Shown: one piece after another, positions 18,742-26,974 of the stretch | How the letters are laid out: every line of letters starts with the position of its first letter | How positions within the stretch are numbered: the stretch's first letter is position 1 | Assembly: GCA_000756795.1 (NCBI GenBank) | Contig: CCSI01000004.1 | Coordinates: 124,001 to 188,000 of the forward strand | Length of the DNA stretch: 64,000 nucleotides | DNA from: Qipengyuania vulgaris | Lineage (GTDB): Bacteria; Pseudomonadota; Alphaproteobacteria; Sphingomonadales; Sphingomonadaceae | Reading direction: 5' to 3' | Position numbers and translations under genes: made by a program | Notes under the pieces: model-generated | Seen by the model: the letters and a program-made list of their open reading frames with translations, nothing else | What the model was told of the DNA's origin: nothing | Databases searched by the model: none

Positions 18742-20583
18742 CTAGCTGCGCGCGCCCTCGATGTAGCGGGTGACGTTGCGCTCCATGACGTTCATCGGGG
18801 CATTGCCGCCGAGTACGACGGCGTCGTTGAAGGCCTTGAAGTCATAGGCGCCGCCGAGCGCGGCCTCAGCGCGTTCGCGTTGCGCCACGATGCGGCTGTG
18901 GCCGAGCTTGTAGCCGGTCGCCTGTCCCGGCCAGCTGCAATAGCGGTCGACTTCGCCTGCGACTTCCTCTGGCTTCGAGCCGTTGCGTTCGACGAAGAAC
19001 TGGCGTGCCCTTTCGCGGCTCCAGCCCTTGGCATGGAGACCGGTGTCGACGACCATGCGGCAAGCGCGAAAGGCGAGGCTTTGCAGGTAGCCGAGACGGC
19101 CAACCTTGAATTCGTCATAGGCGCCCAGTTCGTCGGCAATCTGCTCGCCATAGAGCGCCCAGCCCTCGCTGAACGGGTTGAAGGCGAGGATCGAGCGGAT
19201 GAGCGGCAGGCGGTTGGAATATTCGCCCTCCCACACATGGCCGGGGATGGTTTCGTGATAGGTGAGGTCGGCAAGATCGTATTTGCGGTGCAGGTCGGTG
19301 GTGCGCAGGTTTATCCAGAAACGGCCCGGGATGGTGCCGTCCTTGCTGCCCGCACCGCCATAGGCACCCGGCGCGCCCGCTTCCTCGGCCACCGGGATGC
19401 GGGTGACTTCGAGGTTCGGGTCGACCAGCGTGTTGAACGCACGCGGCATCTGCGATTTTATCCAGTCGACGCGGTCGTTGATGAAGGCGAAGATTTCCTC
19501 GCGGCCCTTGTCGCCAGGCGCGAATTTGTAGCGCGGGTCGTCGCCCAGCACCTGCATGCGCTCGCCCACCGTGCCGCTGTCATAGCCGATTTCGCGCAGG
19601 ATGGGGTCCATGCGGGCGTGAAGCGCTTCGAGCTCTTCGAGGCCCTGCTGATGGACCTCGTCGGGCGAGAGCGTGGTGGTGGTGCTGGAGCGCAGCGCCC
19701 AGGCGTAGAACTCGTCGCCCTGCGGCCGCGCGGAGATGCCGGGGGCGGAGGTTGCGACTGCGCGCTCTGCCTTGAGTTCGGCAAGCTGGCGGGAAAGCGC
19801 CTCGGCGATGGGGCCGCTCTCGAGCGCCATTGCCTGAACGGCGCGGGTTGCGGGCAGGCCTGCCTCGGCCAGCTTGGCGCGCAAATCGGCGGCGAAGAGT
19901 TCGCCCTTGCCGGCGCTTTCGATGGTCTGCTCCATCTGGCGGATGGTCTTGTCGAGCAGGAAGTCGGGCGGGACCACACCCATGCTGCGCGCGGTCTGGA
20001 TGCGGGTCAGTTCGCCATCGAATGTGGCCGGAGCTTGCTGGAGACGCTCGATATAGGCGTCGGCATCTGCGGCAGTCTTGACCATGTGGGTCGACTGCAT
20101 GAAGCGCGGCAGGCCGATATATTCGCCGACGTTCTGGATGACGACATAGGGCGCGGTGCGCCAATTGCCGACCGGCGTATCGCCATAGGGCAGGGCAAAG
20201 CCGTCGAGCGCGAGCTCATAGGCCGCCTCGACCACTTCAATATTGGTGAGGTTGGTGCTGTCGAGACCCGTGCGGTCGAAGGCGCGCAGGCGGGCGAGGT
20301 CGCTTTTCAGCGTATCGGCATAGGCCTGCTGTCCGCCGGGCGACTGGTCTTCGAGCTTGCCGCGCAGATAGGCATATTGCCCGGTGTCGACACCGAGGCC
20401 GGTGGCGCGCTCGGGCTCATGCTGGAGAAGGTTGTAGGCGACGCTCTCGAGCAGGTCTTCCGCGCTGATTGCGGGGGCATTGGTGCGCGGGAGGGTCGAG
20501 CAACCGCCGAGCGTGAGGGCGGTCGTCGCGCCGAGGCCTGCGAGGACCTGGCGGCGGGTGGCGTCGAATGTCTGTGTGGTCAT
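18742..20583 (-). CDS. DUF885 family putative metallopeptidase, exported
   Basis: The 613-residue protein has a twin-arginine-like leader (RRQVLAGLGATTALTLGGC) with a possible lipobox LGGC, so it is probably exported folded and may be lipid-anchored. The mature part matches the DUF885 family: YIGLPRFMQSTHMVKTAADADAY, HETIPGHVWEG as the zinc-site motif (HETxPGHH in most relatives; the last His is Val here), and SEGWALYGEQIADELG. These proteins are thought to be zinc peptidases, but none nearby helps assign a substrate. A nine-base perfect hairpin abuts the start codon and there is no good ribosome-binding site. Confidence 0.85.
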   Translation of the reverse strand: MTTQTFDATRRQVLAGLGATTALTLGGCSTLPRTNAPAISAEDLLESVAYNLLQHEPERATGLGVDTGQYAYLRGKLEDQSPGGQQAYADTLKSDLARLRAFDRTGLDSTNLTNIEVVEAAYELALDGFALPYGDTPVGNWRTAPYVVIQNVGEYIGLPRFMQSTHMVKTAADADAYIERLQQAPATFDGELTRIQTARSMGVVPPDFLLDKTIRQMEQTIESAGKGELFAADLRAKLAEAGLPATRAVQAMALESGPIAEALSRQLAELKAERAVATSAPGISARPQGDEFYAWALRSSTTTTLSPDEVHQQGLEELEALHARMDPILREIGYDSGTVGERMQVLGDDPRYKFAPGDKGREEIFAFINDRVDWIKSQMPRAFNTLVDPNLEVTRIPVAEEAGAPGAYGGAGSKDGTIPGRFWINLRTTDLHRKYDLADLTYHETIPGHVWEGEYSNRLPLIRSILAFNPFSEGWALYGEQIADELGAYDEFKVGRLGYLQSLAFRACRMVVDTGLHAKGWSRERARQFFVERNGSKPEEVAGEVDRYCSWPGQATGYKLGHSRIVAQRERAEAALGGAYDFKAFNDAVVLGGNAPMNVMERNVTRYIEGARS

Positions 20584-20607
20584 GCGGGAAGCATCTGCGC
20601 TTCCCGC
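20584..20607 (-). other. Hairpin abutting the DUF885 start codon
   Basis: GCGGGAAGC (20584-20592) pairs perfectly with GCTTCCCGC (20599-20607) across a six-base loop. On the minus strand the stem ends directly at the ATG of the DUF885 gene and lies 15 bases beyond the DUF3597 stop. No T tract follows. It could end the upstream message inefficiently or hide the ribosome-binding region. Confidence 0.6.
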
Positions 20608-20621
20608 CTAACACTGTCAAA

Positions 20622-20999
20622 TCAATCGAGGAATTCGGCCGGGACCTTGCCGCCATTGGCCGAAAGTTCGCGCATGGTGCGTTTGTGCAGCCAGATGTTG
20701 TCTTCCGCGCTGCCTTCGTAATTTTCGCGGCCCAGCTCGGTCGCGAGCGCCTTGCGGTTTTCGTATGAGGAATCGACCCCGATCAGCTTCATCAAATCGA
20801 CAATCGAGGTGCGCCAGTTGAGGCGGTCCGCGCCGGGCATGGAATCGAGGCTGTTCTCGACATCGACGATCGGCTTGGCCTGCGACTGGGTGACGGGCGC
20901 ATCGGCCCATGCATTGCCGGTCTTGGTTTCGACCGGAGCCTCGTTGGCCTTGGCTTCCTTGCCGAAGATGGCGTCCTTGATCTTGCTGAAAATTCCCAT
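20622..20999 (-). CDS. DUF3597 family protein
   Basis: The 125-residue protein begins MGIFSKIKDAIFGKEAKA and ends in a conserved block of about 80 residues (NWRTSIVDLMKLIGVDSSYENRKALATELG), which I recognise as DUF3597. The function is unknown. The DUF3597 core resembles a LysM-associated or peptidoglycan-related stress module in some proteins, but that is a weak inference. There is no signal peptide. AAGGGGAG lies seven bases before the ATG. It precedes the DUF885 gene in the same direction. Confidence 0.8.
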   Translation of the reverse strand: MGIFSKIKDAIFGKEAKANEAPVETKTGNAWADAPVTQSQAKPIVDVENSLDSMPGADRLNWRTSIVDLMKLIGVDSSYENRKALATELGRENYEGSAEDNIWLHKRTMRELSANGGKVPAEFLD

Positions 21000-21121
21000 G
21001 GGTCACTCCCCTTGAACATGCGGTGCGGCAGGGTGCCGCATTCTCGCTGTACCAACGGCAGGAGCGCAGCCGCGTTCCTGCAAAGATTCCCAAACGCTGC
21101 GCATGGGGCTAGGAGGCAGGC

Positions 21122-21331
21122 ATGCTCGACACAGTCCTTTCCATCGTCGTCCTTGCCGCCGTCATGCTTTTCTTCGGCGCGTTCCTTTTGTGGAAGCGCA
21201 CCGGCAATACAAAGAATGCGATGCTGATGGTCATCCTCGCGCTGGTGGCGCTGGTGAATGTCGCCATCTGGACCGTGCCTGCCGCAGACGGTGAAGCCCC
21301 GCTCGACAAGGTCGAACGGGGCTCGCGTTAA
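21122..21331 (+). CDS. Small two-helix membrane protein
   Basis: The 69-residue protein has two hydrophobic segments (about 4-23 and 33-52) joined by a short positive loop, LWKRTGNTKN, and a charged C-terminal tail. AGGAGG is placed five bases before the ATG, which supports a real gene. I do not recognise a family. It lies between, and is convergent with, the TonB gene on the other strand. Confidence 0.65.
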   Translation: MLDTVLSIVVLAAVMLFFGAFLLWKRTGNTKNAMLMVILALVALVNVAIWTVPAADGEAPLDKVERGSR

Positions 21332-21349
21332 GGGTCTTCCCGCAGGAGG

Positions 21350-22027
21350 TTATTCGGGCAGGACCCAGCGCACCGAGGAACTGAAGCTTCCGGCAACCGG
21401 CTCGCCATTCTTGCCGCGGGCAGGCTCGAAGCGGGCGCGGCTCTGGATGAGCTTACAGGTCGCTTCATCGAGTTCCTTGTGCCCGGTGGAGCTGGTCACA
21501 CGGCAGCCGGTGACCTTGCCGCTCGCTGCGATGTCGAGCCTGAAGCCTGCAACACCCTGGTATTCGCGGCGCACCCACGAGGACCTGTAATCGCGGTCAC
21601 GAAGCCAGTCGCCCGGATTGTTGCGCGGCTTGGCCGAGACCGGGTCGAAGGTCGCCACCGGTGCCAGCGGTTCGGGGTCGGCCTTCGACATATTTCCCGG
21701 CTGCGGCACAGGCGGCAGCGGGTCCGGCATGATCTTGGTGTAGTCGATCTTCGGCTCCTCGATCTTGAAGTCGAAATCGCTCGGCGGGACGTAGGGCTTG
21801 GGGATCACAGGCGTCTCGGGAAGGATCTCCTGCTTCTCGGGCGGTTCCGGCGGCGGGGGCGGGTCGATAGGGTATTCGGTCACTTTTATCGGCCCGGTCG
21901 GGGCGTCTTGAGTGAATTGCGTGACACTCAGCCCGGCGATAACCGCTGCACCGATGGCCGCCTGCACGATGACCGAGCTAGCCAGTCCTGCGGCAGATGG
22001 TCCGTTGTGTTGGTCAACATATGACAT
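21350..22027 (-). CDS. TonB-family energy transducer protein
   Basis: The 225-residue protein has one N-terminal membrane anchor (about 15-38), a proline-rich periplasmic linker (DPPPPPEPPEKQE and similar), and a C-terminal TonB domain with YPMLARR-like blocks: WVRREYQGVAGFRLDIAASGKVTGCRV and TCKLIQSRARFEPA. TonB proteins couple the proton motive force to outer-membrane receptors. No exbB, exbD or receptor gene is adjacent, so this is a stand-alone copy. The start at 22027 is preceded by AAGGAGAGGAG. The upstream spacer contains an AT-rich dyad that looks like a metal-regulator site. Confidence 0.88.
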   Translation of the reverse strand: MSYVDQHNGPSAAGLASSVIVQAAIGAAVIAGLSVTQFTQDAPTGPIKVTEYPIDPPPPPEPPEKQEILPETPVIPKPYVPPSDFDFKIEEPKIDYTKIMPDPLPPVPQPGNMSKADPEPLAPVATFDPVSAKPRNNPGDWLRDRDYRSSWVRREYQGVAGFRLDIAASGKVTGCRVTSSTGHKELDEATCKLIQSRARFEPARGKNGEPVAGSFSSSVRWVLPE

Positions 22028-22054
22028 GGTCGGCTCCTCTCCTTGCGACTCCAA

Positions 22055-22080
22055 TTGATATTAATGTTACAACATATCAA
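22055..22080 (-). promoter_or_regulatory. AT-rich dyad operator upstream of tonB-like gene
   Basis: On the minus strand the site reads TTGATAT, 12 bases, ATATCAA, a perfect seven-base inverted repeat. Its centre holds ATGTTGTAACAT, itself nearly palindromic. The core resembles proteobacterial Zur sites (ATGTTATAACAT-like). A possible promoter (TTGCAA, 16 bases, TAACAT) overlaps it, so a bound repressor would block transcription. The regulator is inferred, not shown. Confidence 0.5.
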
Positions 22081-22133
22081 ATTAATTGCAAGCTTGGCGC
22101 TTTTTGGGGCGGTGGAGAAGTCCCGCAGGCATG

Positions 22134-22158
22134 AAAAAGGGCCCGGAAACCGGACCCT
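22134..22158 (-). terminator. Terminator after the alpha/beta hydrolase gene
   Basis: On the minus strand GGGTCCGG, a three-base loop, and CCGGGCCC form an eight-base stem with one wobble, followed by five T. It lies about 27 bases past the stop codon of the hydrolase gene and ahead of the TonB promoter region. Confidence 0.8.
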
Positions 22159-22184
22159 CATTCATTCGAATTGTCAGCAGCCAA

Positions 22185-22841
22185 TCAAGTGATCGGGCAG
22201 GCCGGGTCCAACCGGAAGTCGAGGTAATTGTCGACCGACTTCATCAGCTCTTCCTGCTCGTTCTCGAAGAAGTGGTTGGCGCGCGGGATTTCCTCGTGAT
22301 GCACGGTGATGTGCTTCTGCGTGCGCAGCTTTTCGACCAGCTTCGTAACCGCATTGGGCTGGACGACCGTGTCCTGCGCGCCGTGGATGAAGATGCCGCT
22401 CGCCGGGCAGGGGGCGAGGAAGGAGAAGTCGTACATGCTCGCCGGGGCGCCGATGGAAATCCAGCCGCGGATTTCGGGGCGGCGCATGAGCAGCTGCATG
22501 CCGATGAGCGAACCGAAGCTCACGCCGGCAATCCAGGTGACGCTCGCGTCGGGATGGACCTGCTGAACCCAGTCGAGCGCGCTGGCGGCATCCGACAGTT
22601 CGCCGATGCCGTTGTCAAAGCTGCCCTGGCTGCGGCCGACGCCGCGGAAATTGAAGCGCAGCGTGGCGAAGCCGCGGTTGACGAAGGTCTTGTAGAGCCG
22701 CTGCGTAATCTGCTCGTTCATCGTGCCGCCGCCCTGCGGGTGCGGGTGGAGGATCATCGCCACGGGCGCACGTGGGCGGGGTCCGGGAGAGAAACGGCCT
22801 TCGAGACGGCCTTCGGGGCCGGGAAAAATGACTGTCGGCAT
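22185..22841 (-). CDS. Alpha/beta hydrolase
   Basis: The 218-residue cytosolic protein has the alpha/beta-hydrolase order: ILHPHPQGGGTMN (oxyanion region), FNFRGVGRSQGSFD, the nucleophile elbow GVSFGSLIG with the serine near residue 109, GAQDTVV holding the acid, and RANHFF with the histidine. This is the HPHPQxGG subfamily widespread in alphaproteobacteria, whose substrate is unknown. It is divergent from the cysteine desulfurase operon. In sphingomonads a gene of this type often sits next to Fe-S assembly genes, which fits the position here. Confidence 0.85.
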   Translation of the reverse strand: MPTVIFPGPEGRLEGRFSPGPRPRAPVAMILHPHPQGGGTMNEQITQRLYKTFVNRGFATLRFNFRGVGRSQGSFDNGIGELSDAASALDWVQQVHPDASVTWIAGVSFGSLIGMQLLMRRPEIRGWISIGAPASMYDFSFLAPCPASGIFIHGAQDTVVQPNAVTKLVEKLRTQKHITVHHEEIPRANHFFENEQEELMKSVDNYLDFRLDPACPIT

Positions 22842-22966
22842 GCGGGAGATGTACCCTGGCAGAAATGTGAGGTCGCGGGCCTGTTAGGGCTTGCACGAGG
22901 TTGCGCGCTATATAGGGATTTGTCTTCAATTCGCAATTATTTCGAGCACGTCCCGTCACAACACGC

Positions 22967-24013
22967 ATTTACCTCGACCACGCCGCCACCACCCCGCTGC
23001 GCCCGGAAGCGCGCGCTGCGATGCAGGAAGGCTTCGATCTCTGGGCCAATCCCTCGAGCCCGCACGCCGAAGGCCGCAAGGCAAGGGCGGCGCTGGAGGA
23101 CGCGCGCGAGCGGGTGAAACAGGCGCTCGGCTGGGAGGGGGAGGTCATCTTCACCTCCGGCGCGAGCGAGGCGGCAGCGCTGGCTTTGAACCATGCGAAG
23201 GCCGGCGCGCGGCTGGTGTCGGCGGTGGAGCATGATGCCATCCTGAAAGCTGCGCCTGATGCGGAGCGTCTGCCGGTGAGGACCGACGGGGCGCTCGACT
23301 TCGAAGTGCTCACGGAAGCCGTGCAGCGTGAACGCCCGCTGGTGGCAGTGCAGCAAATCAATTCCGAGACCGGAAACAGGCAGGACCTTGCCGCGATCGC
23401 CGGTGTCGTCGGACAGGGGGGCGGTCTGCTGCTCGCCGATTGCGCGCAGAGTGCTGGGAAACTGCCCCTTCCGCCCTGCGACATGGCCATCATCTCCGCG
23501 CACAAGTTCGGCGGTCCTATCGGAATCGGCGCGCTGCTGGTGAAAGATTTCGCGCTTCTCGAACCCACTGGCGGGCAGGAGCGCGGCTATCGTCGCGGCA
23601 CCGAGAACCTGCCCGGCGTGCTCGGCATGGCGGCGGCGCTGGAGGCTTGCGGCGATCCGTATATCGACCCGGTTATCCTCGCACCGCTGGAGCAACTCGC
23701 GCAGGAATGCCGAAACCTTGGCGGCACGTGGCTGTCCGACCGCCTCTCCGATCCGACTCCCTATGTCCGCGCCATCGCCATGCACAAGATGAGCGGCAGC
23801 GCGCAGGTGATGCGCTTCGACATGGCGGGGATTTCCGTCAGCCAGGGCAGCGCTTGTTCGAGCGGAACGATGAAGACCAGCCACGTGCTTCAAGCCATGC
23901 AGGTCGAACCCGACGTCGCCGATCGCACCATCCGCGCCAGCTTCGGCTGGAACACCACGCGGGAAGAAGTGGAACGCTTCTGCGAGGTCTGGGTAGATTT
24001 GGCGAAAGCATGA
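22967..24013 (+). CDS. Cysteine desulfurase family protein (NifS-like), start codon unclear
   Basis: The frame encodes a class V aminotransferase-fold enzyme: IYLDHAATTPLRPEA at the N-terminus, SAHKFGGPIGIG with the PLP lysine, and SQGSACSSGTMKTSH with the catalytic cysteine loop. It would take sulfur from cysteine for Fe-S or thio-cofactor synthesis. The first ATG in frame (23021) lies after the conserved YLDHAATTPL block. Upstream of that block there is no ATG, GTG, TTG or CTG before the in-frame stop at 22913. I place the start at ATT 22967, which is uncertain. The stop overlaps the next ATG by four bases. A paralogue follows. Confidence 0.8.
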   Translation: MYLDHAATTPLRPEARAAMQEGFDLWANPSSPHAEGRKARAALEDARERVKQALGWEGEVIFTSGASEAAALALNHAKAGARLVSAVEHDAILKAAPDAERLPVRTDGALDFEVLTEAVQRERPLVAVQQINSETGNRQDLAAIAGVVGQGGGLLLADCAQSAGKLPLPPCDMAIISAHKFGGPIGIGALLVKDFALLEPTGGQERGYRRGTENLPGVLGMAAALEACGDPYIDPVILAPLEQLAQECRNLGGTWLSDRLSDPTPYVRAIAMHKMSGSAQVMRFDMAGISVSQGSACSSGTMKTSHVLQAMQVEPDVADRTIRASFGWNTTREEVERFCEVWVDLAKA

Positions 24014-25104
24014 TCTACCTCGATTACCAGGCCACCACCCCGCTTGCCCCCGAAGCGCGCGATGCCATGCTGCGCTGGCTCGACGGGCCGGGCGGCACCG
24101 GCTTCGGCAATCCGCATAGCCCGCACAAGATGGGCCGTGAGGCGAAGGCGGCGATCGAATTTGCGCGCGAACAGGTCGCCGCGCTGTTTCCGGCAGGCGG
24201 CAAGGTCATCTTCACCAGTGGCGCGACCGAGGCCATCAATCTCGCCATTCGCGGGAGTGGCAAGGGTGGCACGGTCTCAGTCTCGGCCATCGAACACGCC
24301 GCCGTGCTTGATACTGCTCGCGATGCGGGCGAATGCCACGTATTGAATGTCGCCAAGAACGGGCAGTGCAATACGAAGCAAAGCCTGCCGCAGGACACGC
24401 GGCTCGTCTGCCTGATGCAGGTCAATAACGAGATCGGCACCATCCAGCCCACGGTCGAATGGCACCGCAAGGCGAAGGAGTGCAACGCGCTCTATTTCTG
24501 CGACGCGGTGCAGGCCTATGGCAAGATAGAGGTCACCGGCGCGGACATGATTGCCATCAGCGCGCACAAATTCCACGGCCCCAAGGGTATCGGCGCGCTG
24601 TGGGTGCGCGAGGGGCTCGAGCTGCACGAGGTCCAGACCGGCGGCGGGCAGGAATTCGGCCTGCGCTCGGGCACGCTTTCGCCCGCTCTCATCGCCGGAA
24701 TGGGCGCGGCGGCGGCCGAGGCCAAGGACCGGATGGAACAGGATGCAGAGCACGTCCAGAAGCTCTGGAAACGCGCGACCGAAGTGTTCGAGAACTGGGA
24801 ACTCAACGGCAGCGCGGAGGCGCGCTATCACGGCAATCTCAACATCCGTCCGCGCGGACCCAATGGCGGCGGGCTCGATGTCGGGCGCCTGATGAGCGAA
24901 TGCCGCAATGTGATGTTCTCGGCAGGCTCGGCCTGCGCCAGCGGCTCGGGCCGCACCAGCCATGTCTTGGAAGCCATTGGCCTGCCCAAGAAGCTCGCCA
25001 AATGCTCTATCCGCCTCGGCTTCGGGCGCTACACCACGCTCGAGGAAATCGAGGAGGCGGGCAAGACCATCAACGAGGCTGCCAAGGCGCAAGGGTCCCT
25101 ATGA
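24010..25104 (+). CDS. Cysteine desulfurase (IscS/NifS family)
   Basis: The 364-residue PLP enzyme starts MIYLDYQATTPLAPEA. It has the PLP-binding histidine region IEHAAVLDTA, NNEIGTIQP, the internal-aldimine lysine in SAHKFHGPKGIGALW, and the mobile-loop cysteine in SAGSACASGSGRTSH. The motif set and the length suggest an IscS/NifS-type group I desulfurase, though somewhat short. It probably provides sulfane sulfur for Fe-S clusters. The overlaps ATGA at both ends join it to the upstream paralogue and to the ferredoxin gene, so three genes are likely translated together. Confidence 0.93.
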   Translation: MIYLDYQATTPLAPEARDAMLRWLDGPGGTGFGNPHSPHKMGREAKAAIEFAREQVAALFPAGGKVIFTSGATEAINLAIRGSGKGGTVSVSAIEHAAVLDTARDAGECHVLNVAKNGQCNTKQSLPQDTRLVCLMQVNNEIGTIQPTVEWHRKAKECNALYFCDAVQAYGKIEVTGADMIAISAHKFHGPKGIGALWVREGLELHEVQTGGGQEFGLRSGTLSPALIAGMGAAAAEAKDRMEQDAEHVQKLWKRATEVFENWELNGSAEARYHGNLNIRPRGPNGGGLDVGRLMSECRNVMFSAGSACASGSGRTSHVLEAIGLPKKLAKCSIRLGFGRYTTLEEIEEAGKTINEAAKAQGSL

Positions 25105-25427
25105 AAGTCACGTTTCTCACCTCCGAAGGCGACCGCGTGGATGCCCAAGGCGAACCGGGCGACAGCCTGCTGCGCGTGGCGCAGGCCGCCGGGATGCCGC
25201 TGGAGGGCACGTGCGAGGGCCAGATGGCCTGCTCGACCTGCCATGTGGTGGTCGACAAGGACTGGTTCGACCGCCTGCCGCAAGCGAGCGAGGAAGAAGA
25301 AGACATGCTCGACCTCGCCGCCAGCGTGCGCCGCACCAGCCGCCTCTCCTGTCAGATAGTCCTCGGTGAGGAACTCGACGGCCTCACCGTCGCCATCCCC
25401 GCCGAGAGCCATGACATGAGCCGGTGA
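25101..25427 (+). CDS. 2Fe-2S ferredoxin (adrenodoxin/Isc Fdx type)
   Basis: The 108-residue protein has the cluster ligands CEGQMACSTC (spacing C-x5-C-x2-C) at about residues 38-47 and the fourth cysteine in RLSCQIVL near residue 84. The pattern is that of the vertebrate-type [2Fe-2S] ferredoxins that serve Fe-S assembly and some P450s. The start codon overlaps the desulfurase stop, which suggests it supplies electrons for sulfur or cluster chemistry with the two desulfurases. Confidence 0.92.
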   Translation: MKVTFLTSEGDRVDAQGEPGDSLLRVAQAAGMPLEGTCEGQMACSTCHVVVDKDWFDRLPQASEEEEDMLDLAASVRRTSRLSCQIVLGEELDGLTVAIPAESHDMSR

Positions 25428-25554
25428 GGGTGCAGAGCCTATTGAAGCTCTTTCGATAGGACTGCTGGCCGATACATACAATGATCACGCCGACGCCCTG
25501 TGTTAGCGTCGCCACCTGCGACGAGGAGTGGTCGCAGAAATGTTTGGGGGGATC

Positions 25555-26859
25555 ATGCGTTTTACATTGTCATTGGTGGTTTTCGTGTGCGCGCTTTCAT
25601 TGGCGCTTGTGCCGACACAGGCCTCTGCGAAAAAGCGGAACCTTTATTATCCGCGCTCTTCCATCGAAGGGCTGATTGACTGGTTCGAGGCCAGGCCCAT
25701 CACTGCCGAGGAGGATCCGCTCTTCGACGAATATCGAAAGATCGACTGGACCGACAATATTAACCTCAACAACGGGTCATGTGCCAAGACAGGTATCGAC
25801 ACCACCGAGCTTACACTGGTCATCAACAAGGTGAGGCCGGGTTATTTTCTTGGTCGTATCACGGAACATTATTGCGATGGCGACGGCGGAGGAGGCTACG
25901 ACGTCGAGGGGTATTACACGACCAAAGGAATGATGATTGTCCATAGCTATAAGTTCCGATCCGGCCCGGTTGTGCAGGCAAGATGGTTCAAGATCGAGAA
26001 CGGCGGCACCCAGCTGCGCTTCACCGGGCAGTATTACACCGACAAGAAAGGCGTTGCCTATTACGAAGCCTTGAAGCCCAAATACAACTTCACCGAGAAA
26101 GCTGTTCAAGGCCACAAGAACTACACCAGCCATTATCAAAGCGAACCCAATGCTGCCATTCGCCGGACCATCAATGCACGGGCAGCTGCCAGAGCGCGCG
26201 GGCCACGTGACCCTTTCGACGATTTCCTGAGGACGACTACACAGGCCCTTCAGGCTGCTGCAGGACAAATGGCTGCGGCTAACAGGGCACAGTCGAGCTG
26301 GGCTCAAACTGGCCGTCAGCGAGCTGTAGGAAATTATTCGGATTATGCTCCAAACGCCGGAAACCACAGCGTAGGTAGCTCTCAGACATCCACGCAAACA
26401 GCTTCACGCAACTCAGGTAATACGACAACTACAATCACTCGCGGGAGTGACGGTTCGATATCGGTTGGCGCTGACACCGGGTCTTCAGCAAATTCGTCCG
26501 CATCCGGTGAAAAAGTCGATCGTTCGACCACCTGGTACGCCTTCACACATTGCTATGAAGAATTCGCCACGATGGGCAAACGGATCGGTGCCGTCTCCGA
26601 TGTGTTCGCCTACAAGGTCGACCGGATGCGGTACAATGCCAACTCGGCGATGGATAAGGCGATCGCGGAGTTCGACCCGATCGAAGCGCGGCAAAGCGGA
26701 TTGCGGTACGATCGACGCAAATGCAACATCAAGACGGGCACCGACCAAGCTCGGCAAGAGCGTTTGCGAGCATCGATGCTCGATGGGTACCGAGAAGGTG
26801 GCGGCGGTGTCGCGATCCACTGGCGATGGGTCCAGCGCGATTACAAGCCCATCGATTAA
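25555..26859 (+). CDS. Secreted protein of unknown function
   Basis: I do not recognise this 434-residue protein. It has a clear signal peptide (RFTLSLVVFVCALSLALVPTQASA, cleaved near residue 24), chosen by the GGGGGATC site before the ATG at 25555. Residues about 25-190 are a folded region rich in Tyr, Asp and Lys. About 200-310 is a low-complexity Ala/Gln/Ser/Asn/Thr linker (SSQTSTQTASRNSGNTTTT). The last 120 residues are again ordered-looking (FTHCYEEFATMGKRIG, YDRRKCNIKTGT). There are few cysteines. It is flanked by its own terminator. The AT content is higher than in neighbouring genes, which hints at a different history. Confidence 0.7.
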   Translation: MRFTLSLVVFVCALSLALVPTQASAKKRNLYYPRSSIEGLIDWFEARPITAEEDPLFDEYRKIDWTDNINLNNGSCAKTGIDTTELTLVINKVRPGYFLGRITEHYCDGDGGGGYDVEGYYTTKGMMIVHSYKFRSGPVVQARWFKIENGGTQLRFTGQYYTDKKGVAYYEALKPKYNFTEKAVQGHKNYTSHYQSEPNAAIRRTINARAAARARGPRDPFDDFLRTTTQALQAAAGQMAAANRAQSSWAQTGRQRAVGNYSDYAPNAGNHSVGSSQTSTQTASRNSGNTTTTITRGSDGSISVGADTGSSANSSASGEKVDRSTTWYAFTHCYEEFATMGKRIGAVSDVFAYKVDRMRYNANSAMDKAIAEFDPIEARQSGLRYDRRKCNIKTGTDQARQERLRASMLDGYREGGGGVAIHWRWVQRDYKPID

Positions 26860-26864
26860 CGATG

Positions 26865-26904
26865 AGGTGGGTGGCAGTGACCTGCCACCTACCTCCCGAG
26901 TTTT
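26865..26904 (+). terminator. Terminator after the unknown secreted protein
   Basis: AGGTGGGTGGCA (26865-26876) pairs with TGCCACCTACCT (26883-26894), twelve base pairs with one G-U, around a six-base loop. TTTT follows after CCCGAG. The hairpin starts five bases after the stop codon. Confidence 0.75.
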
Positions 26905-26917
26905 GAATAGCCGACGC

Positions 26918-26955
26918 AAAAAGTAGAGCCCCACCACATGAAGTGGCAGGGCCCT
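26918..26955 (-). terminator. Terminator after the PfpI/DJ-1 gene
   Basis: On the minus strand an imperfect stem, GGGCCCTGCCAC against GTGGTGGGGCTC, is followed by TACTTTTTG. It lies 20 bases past the stop codon of the convergent PfpI gene. Confidence 0.65.
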
Positions 26956-26974
26956 AAATTATCGATTTAATGGT

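Noticed and set aside
18880..20721. A 613-codon plus-strand frame opposite the DUF885 gene
   Set aside because: It is a complement shadow of a gene with a Tat leader and a DUF885 zinc motif. No domain is recognisable in it.
22891..23235. Frame-shifted upstream start for the NifS-like gene using the ATG at 22891
   Set aside because: The ATG is in another frame and the peptide before the conserved block bears no resemblance to a desulfurase N-terminus. A programmed shift is not supported by a slippery sequence.
25428..25554. Hairpin CCTAT...ATAGG after the ferredoxin gene as a terminator
   Set aside because: The stem is only five bases with a long loop and no T run.
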